Shown: positions 31,754-40,742 of the stretch, piece by piece | Layout: every line of letters begins with the position of its first letter | How positions within the stretch are numbered: position 1 is the first letter of the stretch | NCBI GenBank assembly: GCA_963169045.1 | Contig: CAUJDF010000039.1 | Location: 1-64,000, forward strand | Source: Myxococcota bacterium | Lineage (GTDB): Bacteria > Myxococcota_A > Bradymonadia > UBA7976 > UBA1532 | DNA length: 64,000 nt | Reading direction: 5' to 3' | Translations under genes and position numbers: made by a program | The notes under the pieces: model-generated | What the model was told of the DNA's origin: nothing | The model's database searches: none | Seen by the model: only the letters and a program-made list of their open reading frames with translations

Positions 31754-33235
31754 TCAGTTGGTGAGCGCTTCGGCGGGCTGCAGGCGCGCCGCCGCGTTCG
31801 CGGGGAAGAACGCCCCGACGACGCAGAAGAGGACGGCGAAGCCGACCGCGGCGCCCCACAGCCAGGCGGGGAACGCGAAGAAGGTCTCGGGCTTGTAGGG
31901 GAAGTCCGGCAGGCGGCCGCCGAGCAGGTCCGCCGCGCGCGTCGCGCCCCAGCCGGCGAGGGCGCCGAGACCGCCGCCGAAGAGTCCGATCAGCGTCGCC
32001 TCGCCCAGGATGAGCAGACGCACATCGCCGCGGCTGGCGCCGATGGCGCGCAGGACGCCGATCTCCCGCTTTCGCTGGAGGATGATCATGAAGAAGGTGT
32101 GGCTGATGTTCACCGCGGCGATGGCCACGATGATCACGGAGATCAGGGAGAAGACGAGCGTGATGACGTTGATCAGCATGCCCGCCTGTTCGGCCCGCTC
32201 CGTCTTGTCGGCCAGGTCGAAGCCCATCGCCTTCACCTTGGTGGCGATGGCGGGCACCCGCCCCTGATCGGCCGCCTCGAGGATGATCGAGTGGTACGTG
32301 GCCGCCGCCTCTTCGCCGGCGAACTGGGCGTTCAGCCGCTTGACGTAGCCGATGGGCAGGGTGACGCCGACGCTGATCGCCTTGTCGCTGAACCCGACGA
32401 GCTTCAGGCGGCGCGTGATCGGCTTCGCCTTCTTCGACTGGCCCAGGAACGACTTGCCGAACGTGACGTTGAGGCCGAAGCCGATCACGGCCTGCTTCGA
32501 GAGGCGCGGCATCTTGCCGGCGCCGCCGCTCATCGCGGTGGCGAGGCTGCCGTTGTAGAGCTCAAGCAGGTTGTTGCTGACGAGCACCGGGATGGGCGTC
32601 TCGCAGCGGCCCGTGTCCTCGGCGCAGTAGCTCTCGCCGGGGCAGGCGGGCGGGGTGGCGGGCGCGGCCTCCTCGTCCTTCGGGTCGACATAGGTGCAGG
32701 CCTGCCTCTCGCACTTGCCGGCCTGGCAGGTGCGCCCGTCGGGGCACGCCGCGCCGTCGCCGCATGCGATGTCGGCGTCCCAGTCGCGGAACTGCTCGGG
32801 CTGCTCGATCTCGGTGGCGACGACCTCCGGCTCGAGGCCGTCGGCGATGATCTCCGCCCAGACGTCGCGTCCGAACAGCCGCTTGCCGCCCCACCCGCGG
32901 GCCGGGAACGCGAACTTCATCTTCGGGAAGACGCCGGTGACGCCCTCGATCGCCGAGAGCTCCCTGGCGACCTGCGCGTCGAGCGGGCGTGTGCCGCCGA
33001 TGCCGAAGAGGCTGTCGCTCTCGGTGAGGCCCGTATCGAACTTCTTGCGCACCACCTCGACCTGGCCGGCCAGGAAGATGCGCCCGAGCACCACGTTCTT
33101 GATGCCTTCGCCGAGCCCGATGAAGAACACGAACGTCGAGATGCCGACGATGATGCCGAACCCGCTCATCAAGAAGTTCTTCTTGGAGCGGACGACGTTC
33201 TGGCCGACCAGCGAGACGAGGGCGCCGGGCTTCAA
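31754..33235 (-). CDS. ABC transporter permease, FtsX/MacB type, with Cys-rich periplasmic insert
   Basis: A 493-aa permease with the MacB/LolC layout: one N-terminal helix (LMSGFGIIVGISTFVFFIGL), a large periplasmic domain and three C-terminal helices with the FtsX signature ILQRKREIGVLRAIGASRGD. Within the periplasmic domain, residues ~158-211 hold eight cysteines (CGDGAACPDGRTCQAGKC and CPGESYCAEDTGRC) in a small disulfide-rich module not expected in this family. The TTG start overlaps the ATPase stop (TTGA) and GGGAGG lies about 5 nt upstream of it. With its ATPase it should drive mechanotransmission or export of an envelope substrate; the substrate is unknown. Confidence 0.88.
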   Translation of the reverse strand: MKPGALVSLVGQNVVRSKKNFLMSGFGIIVGISTFVFFIGLGEGIKNVVLGRIFLAGQVEVVRKKFDTGLTESDSLFGIGGTRPLDAQVARELSAIEGVTGVFPKMKFAFPARGWGGKRLFGRDVWAEIIADGLEPEVVATEIEQPEQFRDWDADIACGDGAACPDGRTCQAGKCERQACTYVDPKDEEAAPATPPACPGESYCAEDTGRCETPIPVLVSNNLLELYNGSLATAMSGGAGKMPRLSKQAVIGFGLNVTFGKSFLGQSKKAKPITRRLKLVGFSDKAISVGVTLPIGYVKRLNAQFAGEEAAATYHSIILEAADQGRVPAIATKVKAMGFDLADKTERAEQAGMLINVITLVFSLISVIIVAIAAVNISHTFFMIILQRKREIGVLRAIGASRGDVRLLILGEATLIGLFGGGLGALAGWGATRAADLLGGRLPDFPYKPETFFAFPAWLWGAAVGFAVLFCVVGAFFPANAAARLQPAEALTN

Positions 33236-33915
33236 TTCGTCCTCCCCGGGTCGACGATGCGGCCGTCCTCGATGTGGATGACGCGCCGGGCGGCGTCGGA
33301 CACGCGCTGCTCGTGGGTGATGATGACCACCGTGTAGCCCTCGGCGTTGAGCGCCTGGAACGTCTCGATGATCTGCCGCCCGGTCGTCGAGTCGAGGCTG
33401 CCGGTGGGCTCGTCGCACAGCAGCAGCTTCGGCTTGAAGAAGAGCGCGCGCGCGATGGCGACGCGCTGTTTCTGCCCGCCGGAGAGGTTGCGCGGCTTCT
33501 CGTCGACCTTGTGGCCGAGGCCGAGCGCCGTGAGCGCCTCGACCGCACGCGCCCGCGCATCGGACACCGGCGAGTCGCCGCGGACGAAGTGCGACGGCAG
33601 CATCACGTTCTCGACCGCGCTCAGGTGCTCGAGCAGGCCGAACTGCTGGAAGACGAAGCCGATGTGCAGGTTGCGGAAGCGCGCCAGGTCGCGGTCGGAC
33701 ATCCCGCCGAGGTCGCGACCGTCGACCTCGACGCGGCCCTCGTAGTTGCGGTCCAGGCCGCCGATCAGGTTGAGCAGCGTCGTCTTGCCCGAGCCCGACG
33801 TGCCGACGATGGCGGCGAGCTCGCCGGTGGCGATCTCGAGGTCGACGTCGCGCAGCGCGAGCTCGTCGGGACGGGCCGTGCGGTAGCGCTTGCGGACCTT
33901 GGCGAGCCTGATCAT
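33232..33915 (-). CDS. ABC transporter ATP-binding protein, LolD/MacB type
   Basis: A 227-aa ATPase with Walker A IVGTSGSGKTTLLN, Q-loop FVFQQFGLL, ABC signature NLSGGQKQRVAIARAL, Walker B LLLCDEPTGSLD and H-loop VVIITHEQ. The insertion FVFQQFGLLEHLSAVENVMLP is typical of the LolD/MacB/FtsE group that pairs with FtsX-type permeases. The permease starts within its stop codon, so the two form one unit. The start at 33915 (MIRLAKVRK) matches the family; an ATG at 33933 would add six residues. Confidence 0.92.
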   Translation of the reverse strand: MIRLAKVRKRYRTARPDELALRDVDLEIATGELAAIVGTSGSGKTTLLNLIGGLDRNYEGRVEVDGRDLGGMSDRDLARFRNLHIGFVFQQFGLLEHLSAVENVMLPSHFVRGDSPVSDARARAVEALTALGLGHKVDEKPRNLSGGQKQRVAIARALFFKPKLLLCDEPTGSLDSTTGRQIIETFQALNAEGYTVVIITHEQRVSDAARRVIHIEDGRIVDPGRTN

Positions 33916-34011
33916 GGGGCGCAGACCTAGCATCCGCGCGCCGGGGCTGTAAAGCCGCGCCTGCGCCTGCTATCGTCCGCCGCGTTCGCGACCCGGAAGG
34001 GAGTTGTGCAC

Positions 34012-34506
34012 ATGGCGCGTTCGTGGGGGTGGGCGGTGGTCGCGTCGCTGCTGGCGACGCCGGCGCTGGCGGATGAAGAGGCGGGGCCCTTCGAGCAGGG
34101 CAACTCCCGGCTGTCGATCATCCTGGGGACGGTGAACCAGGGCGGCGACACGGCGTGGGTGGTCGGCGCCGGCTATGGCTACTACATCACCGACGGCCTC
34201 GAGGTCGGGCTCGAGGCCGAGCACTGGTTCAACAGCGAACCGAGCGTGAGCAAGGTGAGCCCGCAGGCGCGCTACGTCCTGTGGATGGTCCCCGTGCTCA
34301 AGCCGTACGTCGGCGCGTTCTATCGGCACTGGTTCGTCAGCGACTTCGACGACGTCGACTCGATCGGCGCCCGCGGCGGCGTGTTCTGGGTCAGCGGCGG
34401 CGGCAGCTTCTTCGGCGTCGGCGCGGTCGTCGAGCAGGCGGTGTCGGGCTGCGAAGAGGAGTGCACCGACATCTACCCCGAAGTCGCGCTCTCCATCGCC
34501 TTCTGA
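34012..34506 (+). CDS. Small secreted beta-barrel outer-membrane protein
   Basis: A 164-aa protein with a signal peptide ([16 protein letters not shown]) and short amphipathic beta strands ending in an aromatic residue (EVALSIAF, last residue Phe), as in outer-membrane barrels. Repeated strand patterns such as [20 protein letters not shown] and [14 protein letters not shown] fit an eight-stranded barrel. One CEEEC pair near the end may form a disulfide. The ATG at 34012 has GGAAGGGAG 8 nt upstream. Specific function unknown. The threonine aldolase gene starts at its stop codon. Confidence 0.7.
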   Translation: MARSWGWAVVASLLATPALADEEAGPFEQGNSRLSIILGTVNQGGDTAWVVGAGYGYYITDGLEVGLEAEHWFNSEPSVSKVSPQARYVLWMVPVLKPYVGAFYRHWFVSDFDDVDSIGARGGVFWVSGGGSFFGVGAVVEQAVSGCEEECTDIYPEVALSIAF

Positions 34507-35534
34507 TGATGACGCCGGTCGACCTCCGCTCCGACACGGTCACGCGCCCGACGGCGGCGATGCGCGCCGCGATGGCCGCCGCGCTGGTGGGCGACGACGT
34601 GTTCGGCGAGGATCCCACCGTCGCCGCGCTCGAAGCGCGCGCCGCCGCGCTCGCCGGCCACGAGGCGGGCCTCTTCGTGCCCTCGGGCACGATGGGCAAC
34701 CAGATCGCCTTCCTGGCGCACACGCGGCCCGGTGACGAGGTCGTCGTCGGCGTCGGCGCCCACAGCGCCAACTCCGAAGGCGGCGGCGCGGCGGCGCTCG
34801 CCGGCGTTCAGTGCGTCGTCGCCGGCACGGACGGCCACTTCGGCGTCGACGAGCTGGCGCGGGTCGTCCGCGGCGACGATCCCAGCGGCCACGAGCCGCC
34901 CACGTCGCTCGTCATGGTCGAGAACACGCACAACCGCGCCGGCGGAGTGGTGCTCCCGTCCGAAAAAATGAACGAGATCGCAGGTTTCTGTCGGTCGCGG
35001 TCGCTGCGGCTCCACCTGGACGGGGCGCGGCTGTTCAACGCGGCGGTCGCCGCCGGCGAGCCGGTCGCCGCGTGGGCGGGGGTGGCCGACAGCGTGTCGC
35101 TCTGCCTCTCGAAGGGGCTCGGCGCGCCCGTCGGCTCGGTGCTCTGTGGCTCGCGCGCGTTCGTGAAGCGGGGGCATCGCTTTCGCAAGATGCTGGGCGG
35201 CGGCATGCGCCAGGCGGGCATCCTCGCCGCCGCCGGCCTGTACGCGCTCGACCACCACGTCGAGCGCCTCGCCGACGACCACCGCCGCGCCCGACGCCTC
35301 GCCGAGGGCCTCGCGCGCCTGCCCGGCGTCCGCCTCGACCTCGCGCGCGTGCAGACCAACATCGTGATCTTCGGCCTCGAGTCGCTGTCGCCGGCGGCGT
35401 TCTGCGCCGCGGTCGCCGACGAGGTGCGCGTCCTGCCGTTCGGTATCGGCGTGCGTGCCGTGCTGCACCTCGAGATCGGCGACGAGGACGTGGAGCGGGC
35501 CCTCGCGGCCTTCGCGCGCGTGCTGCAGCGATGA
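34506..35534 (+). CDS. ltaE: Low-specificity L-threonine aldolase
   Basis: A 342-aa fold-type I PLP enzyme that splits threonine or allo-threonine into glycine and acetaldehyde. Visible marks are [65 protein letters not shown] and the PLP Lys in [13 protein letters not shown]. Length is normal. Two in-frame ATGs (34506, 34509) follow the preceding stop, which shares a base with the first. The following gene overlaps its stop. Confidence 0.93.
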   Translation: MMTPVDLRSDTVTRPTAAMRAAMAAALVGDDVFGEDPTVAALEARAAALAGHEAGLFVPSGTMGNQIAFLAHTRPGDEVVVGVGAHSANSEGGGAAALAGVQCVVAGTDGHFGVDELARVVRGDDPSGHEPPTSLVMVENTHNRAGGVVLPSEKMNEIAGFCRSRSLRLHLDGARLFNAAVAAGEPVAAWAGVADSVSLCLSKGLGAPVGSVLCGSRAFVKRGHRFRKMLGGGMRQAGILAAAGLYALDHHVERLADDHRRARRLAEGLARLPGVRLDLARVQTNIVIFGLESLSPAAFCAAVADEVRVLPFGIGVRAVLHLEIGDEDVERALAAFARVLQR

Positions 35535-36643
35535 AGCGCGCGGCGCTGGTGGCGCTGCTGCTGGTCGCATGCGGTGGCGAGGCGCAGCGGGTGGAGCGCA
35601 TCGAGACCGACCGCGTGTACGCCGACGCCGAGCGTGCGTTCAGCCGCGGCGAGCCCCGCGCGGTCGAGCTCTTCGAGGCCTTCATCGCGCGCGCCGACGA
35701 TCCCGCCGACAAGGCGCTGGCGCTCTTCCGGCTCGCGCAGATCCACGAGAAGGCCGCGCGCTGGGACGAGGCCGACGCCGCCTATGTCCGCGTCGTCGAG
35801 ACCGGCGTCTACGAACGCGCCGCCCTCGCCGAGATGCGCCGCGGCGTCATCGCCGTCGAGCAGGGGCGCCCCGGCGGTGAGGCGCGACTGCGCGCGCTCG
35901 TCGAGGCCTATCCGGACTCGGCGGCGGCCGACAAGACGCTCCGCTGGCTGTCGGTGACGAGCGACCGGCGCTTCCCGGACGCCGCCGCCGACCGCGACCT
36001 CGTCGCGTGGATGCAGTCGCTCGTCGAGCGTTTCCCGGAGCGCAACGTGGCCGACAACGCCCAGTTCTGGACGGGCTGGGTGCAGGTCTTCCGCATCGGC
36101 GACCTCGGCGCGGCGCGGCGCACGCTGCGCGCGTTCGTGCAACGTTGGCCGGAGAGCCCGGTGCTCGATCCGGTGGTGTCGCTGCTCGCCGGCGTCCACC
36201 AGCTCACGGGCCAGTGGCGCCTCGCCGCCGACGCGTACGCGACCCTCCCGCGCCTGCACGCCACGGCGAAGTACTGGTTCGGCGAGTTCCGCACGCCGGC
36301 GCTCGACGACGCGGCGAACATGGTGGGCATGCTGCTCTACCACGGGGCCCGCGACCTCGAGGCCGCCGAGGCGGCGTGGCGCGACCTGCTCTCGCGGTTC
36401 GCGACCTCGCGCACGCGGGACGACGCGTGGTGGGGCCTCGCCAACATCGCGTTCGAGCGGGGTGACCGCGAAGAGGCGTCGCGGATGCTGCGCTCGCTGC
36501 TCGAGGACACCCCCGACAGCCGTTACGCGGAGCGGGCGCGCGCGCTGCTCGAGGGGCGCGACGAGCCGGGCCTGCGCGACCCGCCCAGCGAGGCCAGAGT
36601 GCGCTCGCCGCTGGCGAAACCCGACGCGAGCGGCAACCTTTGA
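35531..36643 (+). CDS. TPR-repeat lipoprotein
   Basis: A 370-aa lipoprotein (signal peptide with lipobox LLLVAC) followed by helical tetratricopeptide-like repeats, for example [40 protein letters not shown] and [20 protein letters not shown]. The pattern resembles periplasmic TPR lipoproteins that scaffold envelope complexes. The ATG overlaps the ltaE stop, and 19 nt with GGAGG separate it from the MCE-transport operon, so it may act with that system. Confidence 0.8.
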   Translation: MKRAALVALLLVACGGEAQRVERIETDRVYADAERAFSRGEPRAVELFEAFIARADDPADKALALFRLAQIHEKAARWDEADAAYVRVVETGVYERAALAEMRRGVIAVEQGRPGGEARLRALVEAYPDSAAADKTLRWLSVTSDRRFPDAAADRDLVAWMQSLVERFPERNVADNAQFWTGWVQVFRIGDLGAARRTLRAFVQRWPESPVLDPVVSLLAGVHQLTGQWRLAADAYATLPRLHATAKYWFGEFRTPALDDAANMVGMLLYHGARDLEAAEAAWRDLLSRFATSRTRDDAWWGLANIAFERGDREEASRMLRSLLEDTPDSRYAERARALLEGRDEPGLRDPPSEARVRSPLAKPDASGNL

Positions 36644-36662
36644 CGTCCAACGGAGGTCGAGG

Positions 36663-37385
36663 GTGATCCGCGTCGAGGGCGTGCACAAGTCGTTCGGCGG
36701 CGTGCCGGTGCTGAGCGACGTGAGCTTCGAGGTGCCGACGGGCGGCACGCTGGCGCTCGTGGGCCCGGGCGGCGCCGGCAAGTCGCTGCTGCTGAAGCTG
36801 ATCTGCGGCCTTCTGAAGCCGGACGCCGGGCGTGTCTTCATCGACGACGCCGAGGTCTCGGCGCTCGGCGAGACCGCGCTCATGCCCATCCGCGGGCGCA
36901 TCGGGATGATCTTCCAGAACTACGCGCTCTTCGACTACATGAACGTCGGAGCGAACGTGGGGTTCCCGCTGGCGCAACTGGGCACGGTCTCATCGAGTGA
37001 GGTTCGCGAGCGAGTGGCAAGGCGCCTGGCGGACGTGAACCTGCCGAACATCGAGCATCTGATGCCGCGCGAGCTGTCGGGCGGGATGAAGAAACGGGTG
37101 TGTCTGGCCCGCGCCACCATCCACGAGCCGCCGATCATGCTGTGCGACGATCCGACCGCGGGGCTCGATCCGGTGTCGACGAACCGCATCTTCCGCCTGC
37201 TCAAGCGATTGCAGCAGGACAACGGCGCGACGGCGCTCATCGTGAGCCACGAGGTGGAGTACCTGCGGCCGCTCTGCGACCAGGTGGTGATGATCTCGCG
37301 CGGCCGCGTCGTGCACCGCGGCGGGTGGGACGCGCGGGCGAACGACGAGGCGGCGCAGTTCCTGAGCGGGGAGGGCGTGGCGTGA
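36663..37385 (+). CDS. MCE/Mla-type lipid transporter ATPase, copy 1
   Basis: A 240-aa ABC ATPase of the MlaF type. Walker A is LVGPGGAGKSLLLKLICGLL, signature ELSGGMKKRVCLARA, Walker B IMLCDDPTAGLDPVS and H-loop LIVSHE. The Walker B Asp-Asp (DDP) replaces the usual Asp-Glu (DEP), so the catalytic base is altered in this copy while copy 2 (38907-39653) keeps DEP. It would energise lipid movement between the membranes with an MlaE permease. GTG start with GGAGG 6 nt upstream; the stop overlaps the next GTG. Confidence 0.88.
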   Translation: MIRVEGVHKSFGGVPVLSDVSFEVPTGGTLALVGPGGAGKSLLLKLICGLLKPDAGRVFIDDAEVSALGETALMPIRGRIGMIFQNYALFDYMNVGANVGFPLAQLGTVSSSEVRERVARRLADVNLPNIEHLMPRELSGGMKKRVCLARATIHEPPIMLCDDPTAGLDPVSTNRIFRLLKRLQQDNGATALIVSHEVEYLRPLCDQVVMISRGRVVHRGGWDARANDEAAQFLSGEGVA

Positions 37386-38152
37386 AGGCGCTCTTCGCCC
37401 GCCTCGGCGCGGTGTTCTTCGCGCTGTCGGAGCAGGTCGGCGGCCTCGCGATCTTCACCGGCGGCGTGGCGCGCCGCCTCTTCCCGCCGCGGCTGGACCG
37501 CTTCGAGACGCTGCGCAACTTCTACAAGGTCGGCGTCAAGTCGCTGCCCATCGTCGCCGTGACCGCCGCGTTCGCCGGCGCGACGGCGGTGATCCAGTCG
37601 GGCATGTACGTGGTCAAGTTCCGCGCGTACGAGGTCGTCGGCTGGGCCTTCGGGTACGCGGTCTTCCGCGAGATCGGCCCGCTGCTCATCGGCCTCATGT
37701 TCAGCGGGCGCGTCGGCGCCAACAACACCGCCGAGCTCGGCACGATGACCGTCACCGAGCAGGTGGACGCCCTGCGCGCGCTGGCCATCGACCCGATCGC
37801 CTACCTCGTCCTGCCGCGGGTGCTGGCGATGGTCGTGATGATGACCCTGCTCAACGCGATCGGGAATCTGTTCGCGTTCTTCGGCGGCGTCCTCACCGCG
37901 AAGTACCTCGTGGGCGTCGACCACTGGGTGTTCTGGAACTCGTTCATCGAGTACATCCGCCTCGCGGACTTCATGAACGGCATGGTCAAGGCCACGTCCT
38001 TCGGGCTCGCGATCGGGCTCGTGAGCTGCTACTTCGGGCTCGCCGTGCGCGGCGGGGCCACCGGCGTCGGTCGCGCGGTGAACGCGAGCGTGGTGGCCTC
38101 CGCCGTCGGTATCTTCGTGCTCGACTACTTCATGACGTACCTGCTGAAGTGA
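37382..38152 (+). CDS. MlaE-type lipid transporter permease, copy 1
   Basis: A 256-aa permease of the MlaE family. It has an amphipathic N-terminus, then FYKVGVKSLPIVAVTAAFAG, the family block FREIGPLLIGLMFSGRVGAN and GTMTVTEQVDALRALAIDP, with several membrane helices to the end. The GTG overlaps the ATPase stop (GTGA). It is one of two adjacent, clearly different permeases; sequence similarity between them is limited to the family blocks. Confidence 0.9.
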   Translation: MKALFARLGAVFFALSEQVGGLAIFTGGVARRLFPPRLDRFETLRNFYKVGVKSLPIVAVTAAFAGATAVIQSGMYVVKFRAYEVVGWAFGYAVFREIGPLLIGLMFSGRVGANNTAELGTMTVTEQVDALRALAIDPIAYLVLPRVLAMVVMMTLLNAIGNLFAFFGGVLTAKYLVGVDHWVFWNSFIEYIRLADFMNGMVKATSFGLAIGLVSCYFGLAVRGGATGVGRAVNASVVASAVGIFVLDYFMTYLLK

Positions 38153-38910
38153 TCGCGCTGCTGACCTTCGCCAAGGACCAGACGGTCGGCATCGCCCGGG
38201 TGCTCGGCCTGACGCTGTACTACATCGTCCGCGGGCGGACGGACCGGCGCGTCGTCCTCGAGCAGATGTGGGAGATCGGCAACCGCAGCGTGTTCTTCGT
38301 GATCGTCACGCTCGGCTTCCTCGGGGCGATCCTCATCTTCCAGACGTCGTTCCAGTCGCAGCGGCTCTTCGGCGACGTGTCGCTGGTGGGCCCGGCCTCG
38401 CTGCCGCTGCTCTGCCGCCAGCTGGGGCCGGCGCTGTGCGGGCTCATGGTGGCGACGCGCGTGGGCACCGGCATCGCGGCGGAGATCGGCAGCATGGTCG
38501 TCACCGAGCAGGTGGACGCGCTGCGCATGTCGAACGCCCAGCCCGTCGATTACCTCGTGAAACCGCGGTTCTACGCGTCGCTGGTCATGATCCCGGCGCT
38601 GTCGGTCATCGGGGTGTTCACCGCGTGGATGGCCGGCCTGCTCGTGTCGACGGCGGTCTACCACACCAACCCGTCGACCTACCTGAACTTCGGGATGGTG
38701 CGCGCGAGCGACGCGATCGAAGGCCTGGCGAAGGCCGTCGTGTTCGGCGCGACCATCCCCGTGATCGCGGCCCACAGCGGCCTCGAGGCCCGCGGCGGCA
38801 GCGAAGGCGTGGGCGCGGCGACCACCCAGGCCGTCGTGAACAGCAGCCTCGCCGTCATCGCGCTTGATTTCCTCATCGGCGGCATCGCGTTCGTGGTCAA
38901 GGCCGCATGA
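38149..38910 (+). CDS. MlaE-type lipid transporter permease, copy 2
   Basis: A 253-aa MlaE-family permease. Key blocks are VFFVIVTLGFLGAILIFQTS, LPLLCRQLGPALCGLMVATR and GSMVVTEQVDALRMSNAQP, with a C-terminal helix near VNSSLAVIALDFLIGGIAFV. The GTG start overlaps the first permease stop and the stop overlaps the next ATG. Together with copy 1 it could form a heterodimeric transmembrane core, where E. coli uses an MlaE homodimer. Confidence 0.9.
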   Translation: MIALLTFAKDQTVGIARVLGLTLYYIVRGRTDRRVVLEQMWEIGNRSVFFVIVTLGFLGAILIFQTSFQSQRLFGDVSLVGPASLPLLCRQLGPALCGLMVATRVGTGIAAEIGSMVVTEQVDALRMSNAQPVDYLVKPRFYASLVMIPALSVIGVFTAWMAGLLVSTAVYHTNPSTYLNFGMVRASDAIEGLAKAVVFGATIPVIAAHSGLEARGGSEGVGAATTQAVVNSSLAVIALDFLIGGIAFVVKAA

Positions 38911-39653
38911 GCATCGAGTTCCTCGACATCCACAAGGCGTTCGGCACCAATAAAGTGCTCGATGGTGTCACGTTGACCGTCGAGAAGGGCCAGATCGTCT
39001 TCATCATCGGCAAGAGCGGTGCCGGAAAGAGTGTACTTGTCAAGCACCTCGTCGGTCTCATCCAACAGGACGCCGGACGCATCCTCTTCGAGGGCGAAGA
39101 CATCACGCACTACACCGAGCGCGAGTTCTTCGCGCTGCGCAAGCGCTGCGCGATGGTGTTCCAGCACAGCACGTTGTTCGACAGCATGACGCTGCTCGAG
39201 AACGTGGCGCTGCCGATCCGCAAGCATAAAGGACTGAGCCACGGGGACAGCCTCGCCGCCGCCCGCGACAAGCTGGCGCTCGTCCAGATGCACGAGATGG
39301 CCGCCCGCTTTCCCGCCGACATCGGTGACGGCCTGCGCAAGCGGGTCGCCATCGCGCGCGCGCTCACGCTCGATCCGGAGTACGTCGTGTTCGACGAGCC
39401 GACGACCGGCCTCGATCCGGTGAGCGCCGTCCGGGTGGACCGCCTGATCCGGCAGATGAGCGACGACACCGGCGTCACCTCGATCGTGGTCAGCCACGAT
39501 CTGCGCAGCATCTTCGGCATCGCCGACCGGATCGTGATGCTCTATCAGGGCCGCATCCGGCTCGACGGCACGCCGGCCGACTTCCGCGGCAGCGACGACC
39601 CGGTGGTGCACCAGTTCGTGAACGGGCTCCCCGAGGGCCCGATGGAGCTTTGA
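38907..39653 (+). CDS. MlaF-type lipid transporter ATPase, copy 2
   Basis: A 248-aa ATPase with Walker A IIGKSGAGKSVLVKHLVGL, Q-loop MVFQHSTLFDSMT, a signature region that reads DIGDGLRKRVAIARALTLD (LSGG replaced by IGDGLRK) and Walker B VVFDEPTTGLDPVSAV. The altered signature motif here and the altered Walker B Glu in copy 1 are complementary, as in heterodimeric ABC transporters with one degenerate site. ATG overlaps the permease stop. Confidence 0.88.
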   Translation: MSIEFLDIHKAFGTNKVLDGVTLTVEKGQIVFIIGKSGAGKSVLVKHLVGLIQQDAGRILFEGEDITHYTEREFFALRKRCAMVFQHSTLFDSMTLLENVALPIRKHKGLSHGDSLAAARDKLALVQMHEMAARFPADIGDGLRKRVAIARALTLDPEYVVFDEPTTGLDPVSAVRVDRLIRQMSDDTGVTSIVVSHDLRSIFGIADRIVMLYQGRIRLDGTPADFRGSDDPVVHQFVNGLPEGPMEL

Positions 39654-40708
39654 TGTCTTCCGACCGCAACATGCAGGTCAAGGTCGGCGCCCTCATCCTG
39701 GTGGCGCTGGCGCTCCTGGTGGGCTTCGTCTTCGTGCTCGGCAGCTTCAGCGTCGGCAAGCAGCGCAGCTACTCCATCGAGCTGGCCGACTCCGGCTCGG
39801 TGCGCGTCGGGGCACCGGTGAAGATCGCCGGCGTCCAGGCGGGCCGCGTCGAGGAGGTCGAGTTCGTCGTCGCCCGCGACGCTCGCAAGAGCGAGCCGCG
39901 GCGGAAGGGCGAGGCCGCCATCAACGTCCGCCTGCGGATCTCCGTCGACGAGAAGATGGCCGCAACCGTGCGGAAGGACTCGGAATTCTTCATCACCACC
40001 CAGGGCGTGCTCGGCGAGAAGTACATCGAGATCGTGCCCGGGAGCGCGGCCTCGCCCGAATGGGAGGACGGGGCCTTCATCCGCGGCCACGACCCCGCGC
40101 GCATCGACCTCATCTTCGCGAAGGTCGACACCATCCTCGAGCGCGTCGAGGGAGCGCTCACGCCGGAGGAGGGCAAGGCCATCCGCCTCGCCGACCTCAT
40201 CGCCTCGCTGACGAGCCTCACGCAGCACGTGGACCAGTTCCTCGTCGAGAACCGGGACCGCCTCGACCGCGTGGTGGTCAACGTCGAAAGCACCACCGAG
40301 GAGGCGGCGCAGGTGGCCCGCTACCTGCGCGAGGGCCTCGGCTCCGGCGAGGACGTGCGCCAGATCGTGCAGAACGTCCAGCGCATCACCGCGTCCGTGG
40401 CGCGGCAGGTCGATCCGACGCTGGTCTCGGCGCGCAAGGTCCTCGGGCAGGCCGACGAGGCCATGGGCGTGATCAACGGCGTGCTGAAGCGCAACGAGCC
40501 GCACGTGGACGCAGCGATCGCGAACCTGGCACCGATCAGCGACGACGCCCGCAAGGTGATGCGCGACGCCGCGCACGTCGCGGGCAGCGTCAAGATGGGG
40601 CGCGGCACGGTGGGGCAGCTGATCGTGGACCAGGAGATCTACGACGACCTGAAGGAGCTGCTCCGCGACCTCAAGCGCCATCCCTGGAAGGTGCTGTGGC
40701 GAGAGTAG
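39653..40708 (+). CDS. MCE-domain periplasmic lipid-binding protein (MlaD type)
   Basis: A 351-aa protein with one N-terminal membrane helix (VGALILVALALLVGFVFVLG) and one MCE domain (DSGSVRVGAPVKIAGVQAGR, FITTQGVLGEKYIEIVPGS), followed by a long helical C-terminal region (VDQFLVENRDRLDRVVVNVE and later). MCE proteins form hexameric rings that carry phospholipids across the periplasm. The long helices may form the tube seen in MCE proteins of this length. The ATG shares one base with the upstream stop. It is the only MCE protein of the operon, although two ATPases and two permeases precede it. Confidence 0.9.
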   Translation: MSSDRNMQVKVGALILVALALLVGFVFVLGSFSVGKQRSYSIELADSGSVRVGAPVKIAGVQAGRVEEVEFVVARDARKSEPRRKGEAAINVRLRISVDEKMAATVRKDSEFFITTQGVLGEKYIEIVPGSAASPEWEDGAFIRGHDPARIDLIFAKVDTILERVEGALTPEEGKAIRLADLIASLTSLTQHVDQFLVENRDRLDRVVVNVESTTEEAAQVARYLREGLGSGEDVRQIVQNVQRITASVARQVDPTLVSARKVLGQADEAMGVINGVLKRNEPHVDAAIANLAPISDDARKVMRDAAHVAGSVKMGRGTVGQLIVDQEIYDDLKELLRDLKRHPWKVLWRE

Positions 40709-40742
40709 CGCGCCGGCCCGCCGGTGACGGGACGAGCGGCGG

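Noticed and set aside
40709-40742. Hairpin between the MCE gene and the membrane zincin gene
   Set aside because: Only 4-5 bp with a loop of two to four; too weak to call a terminator.
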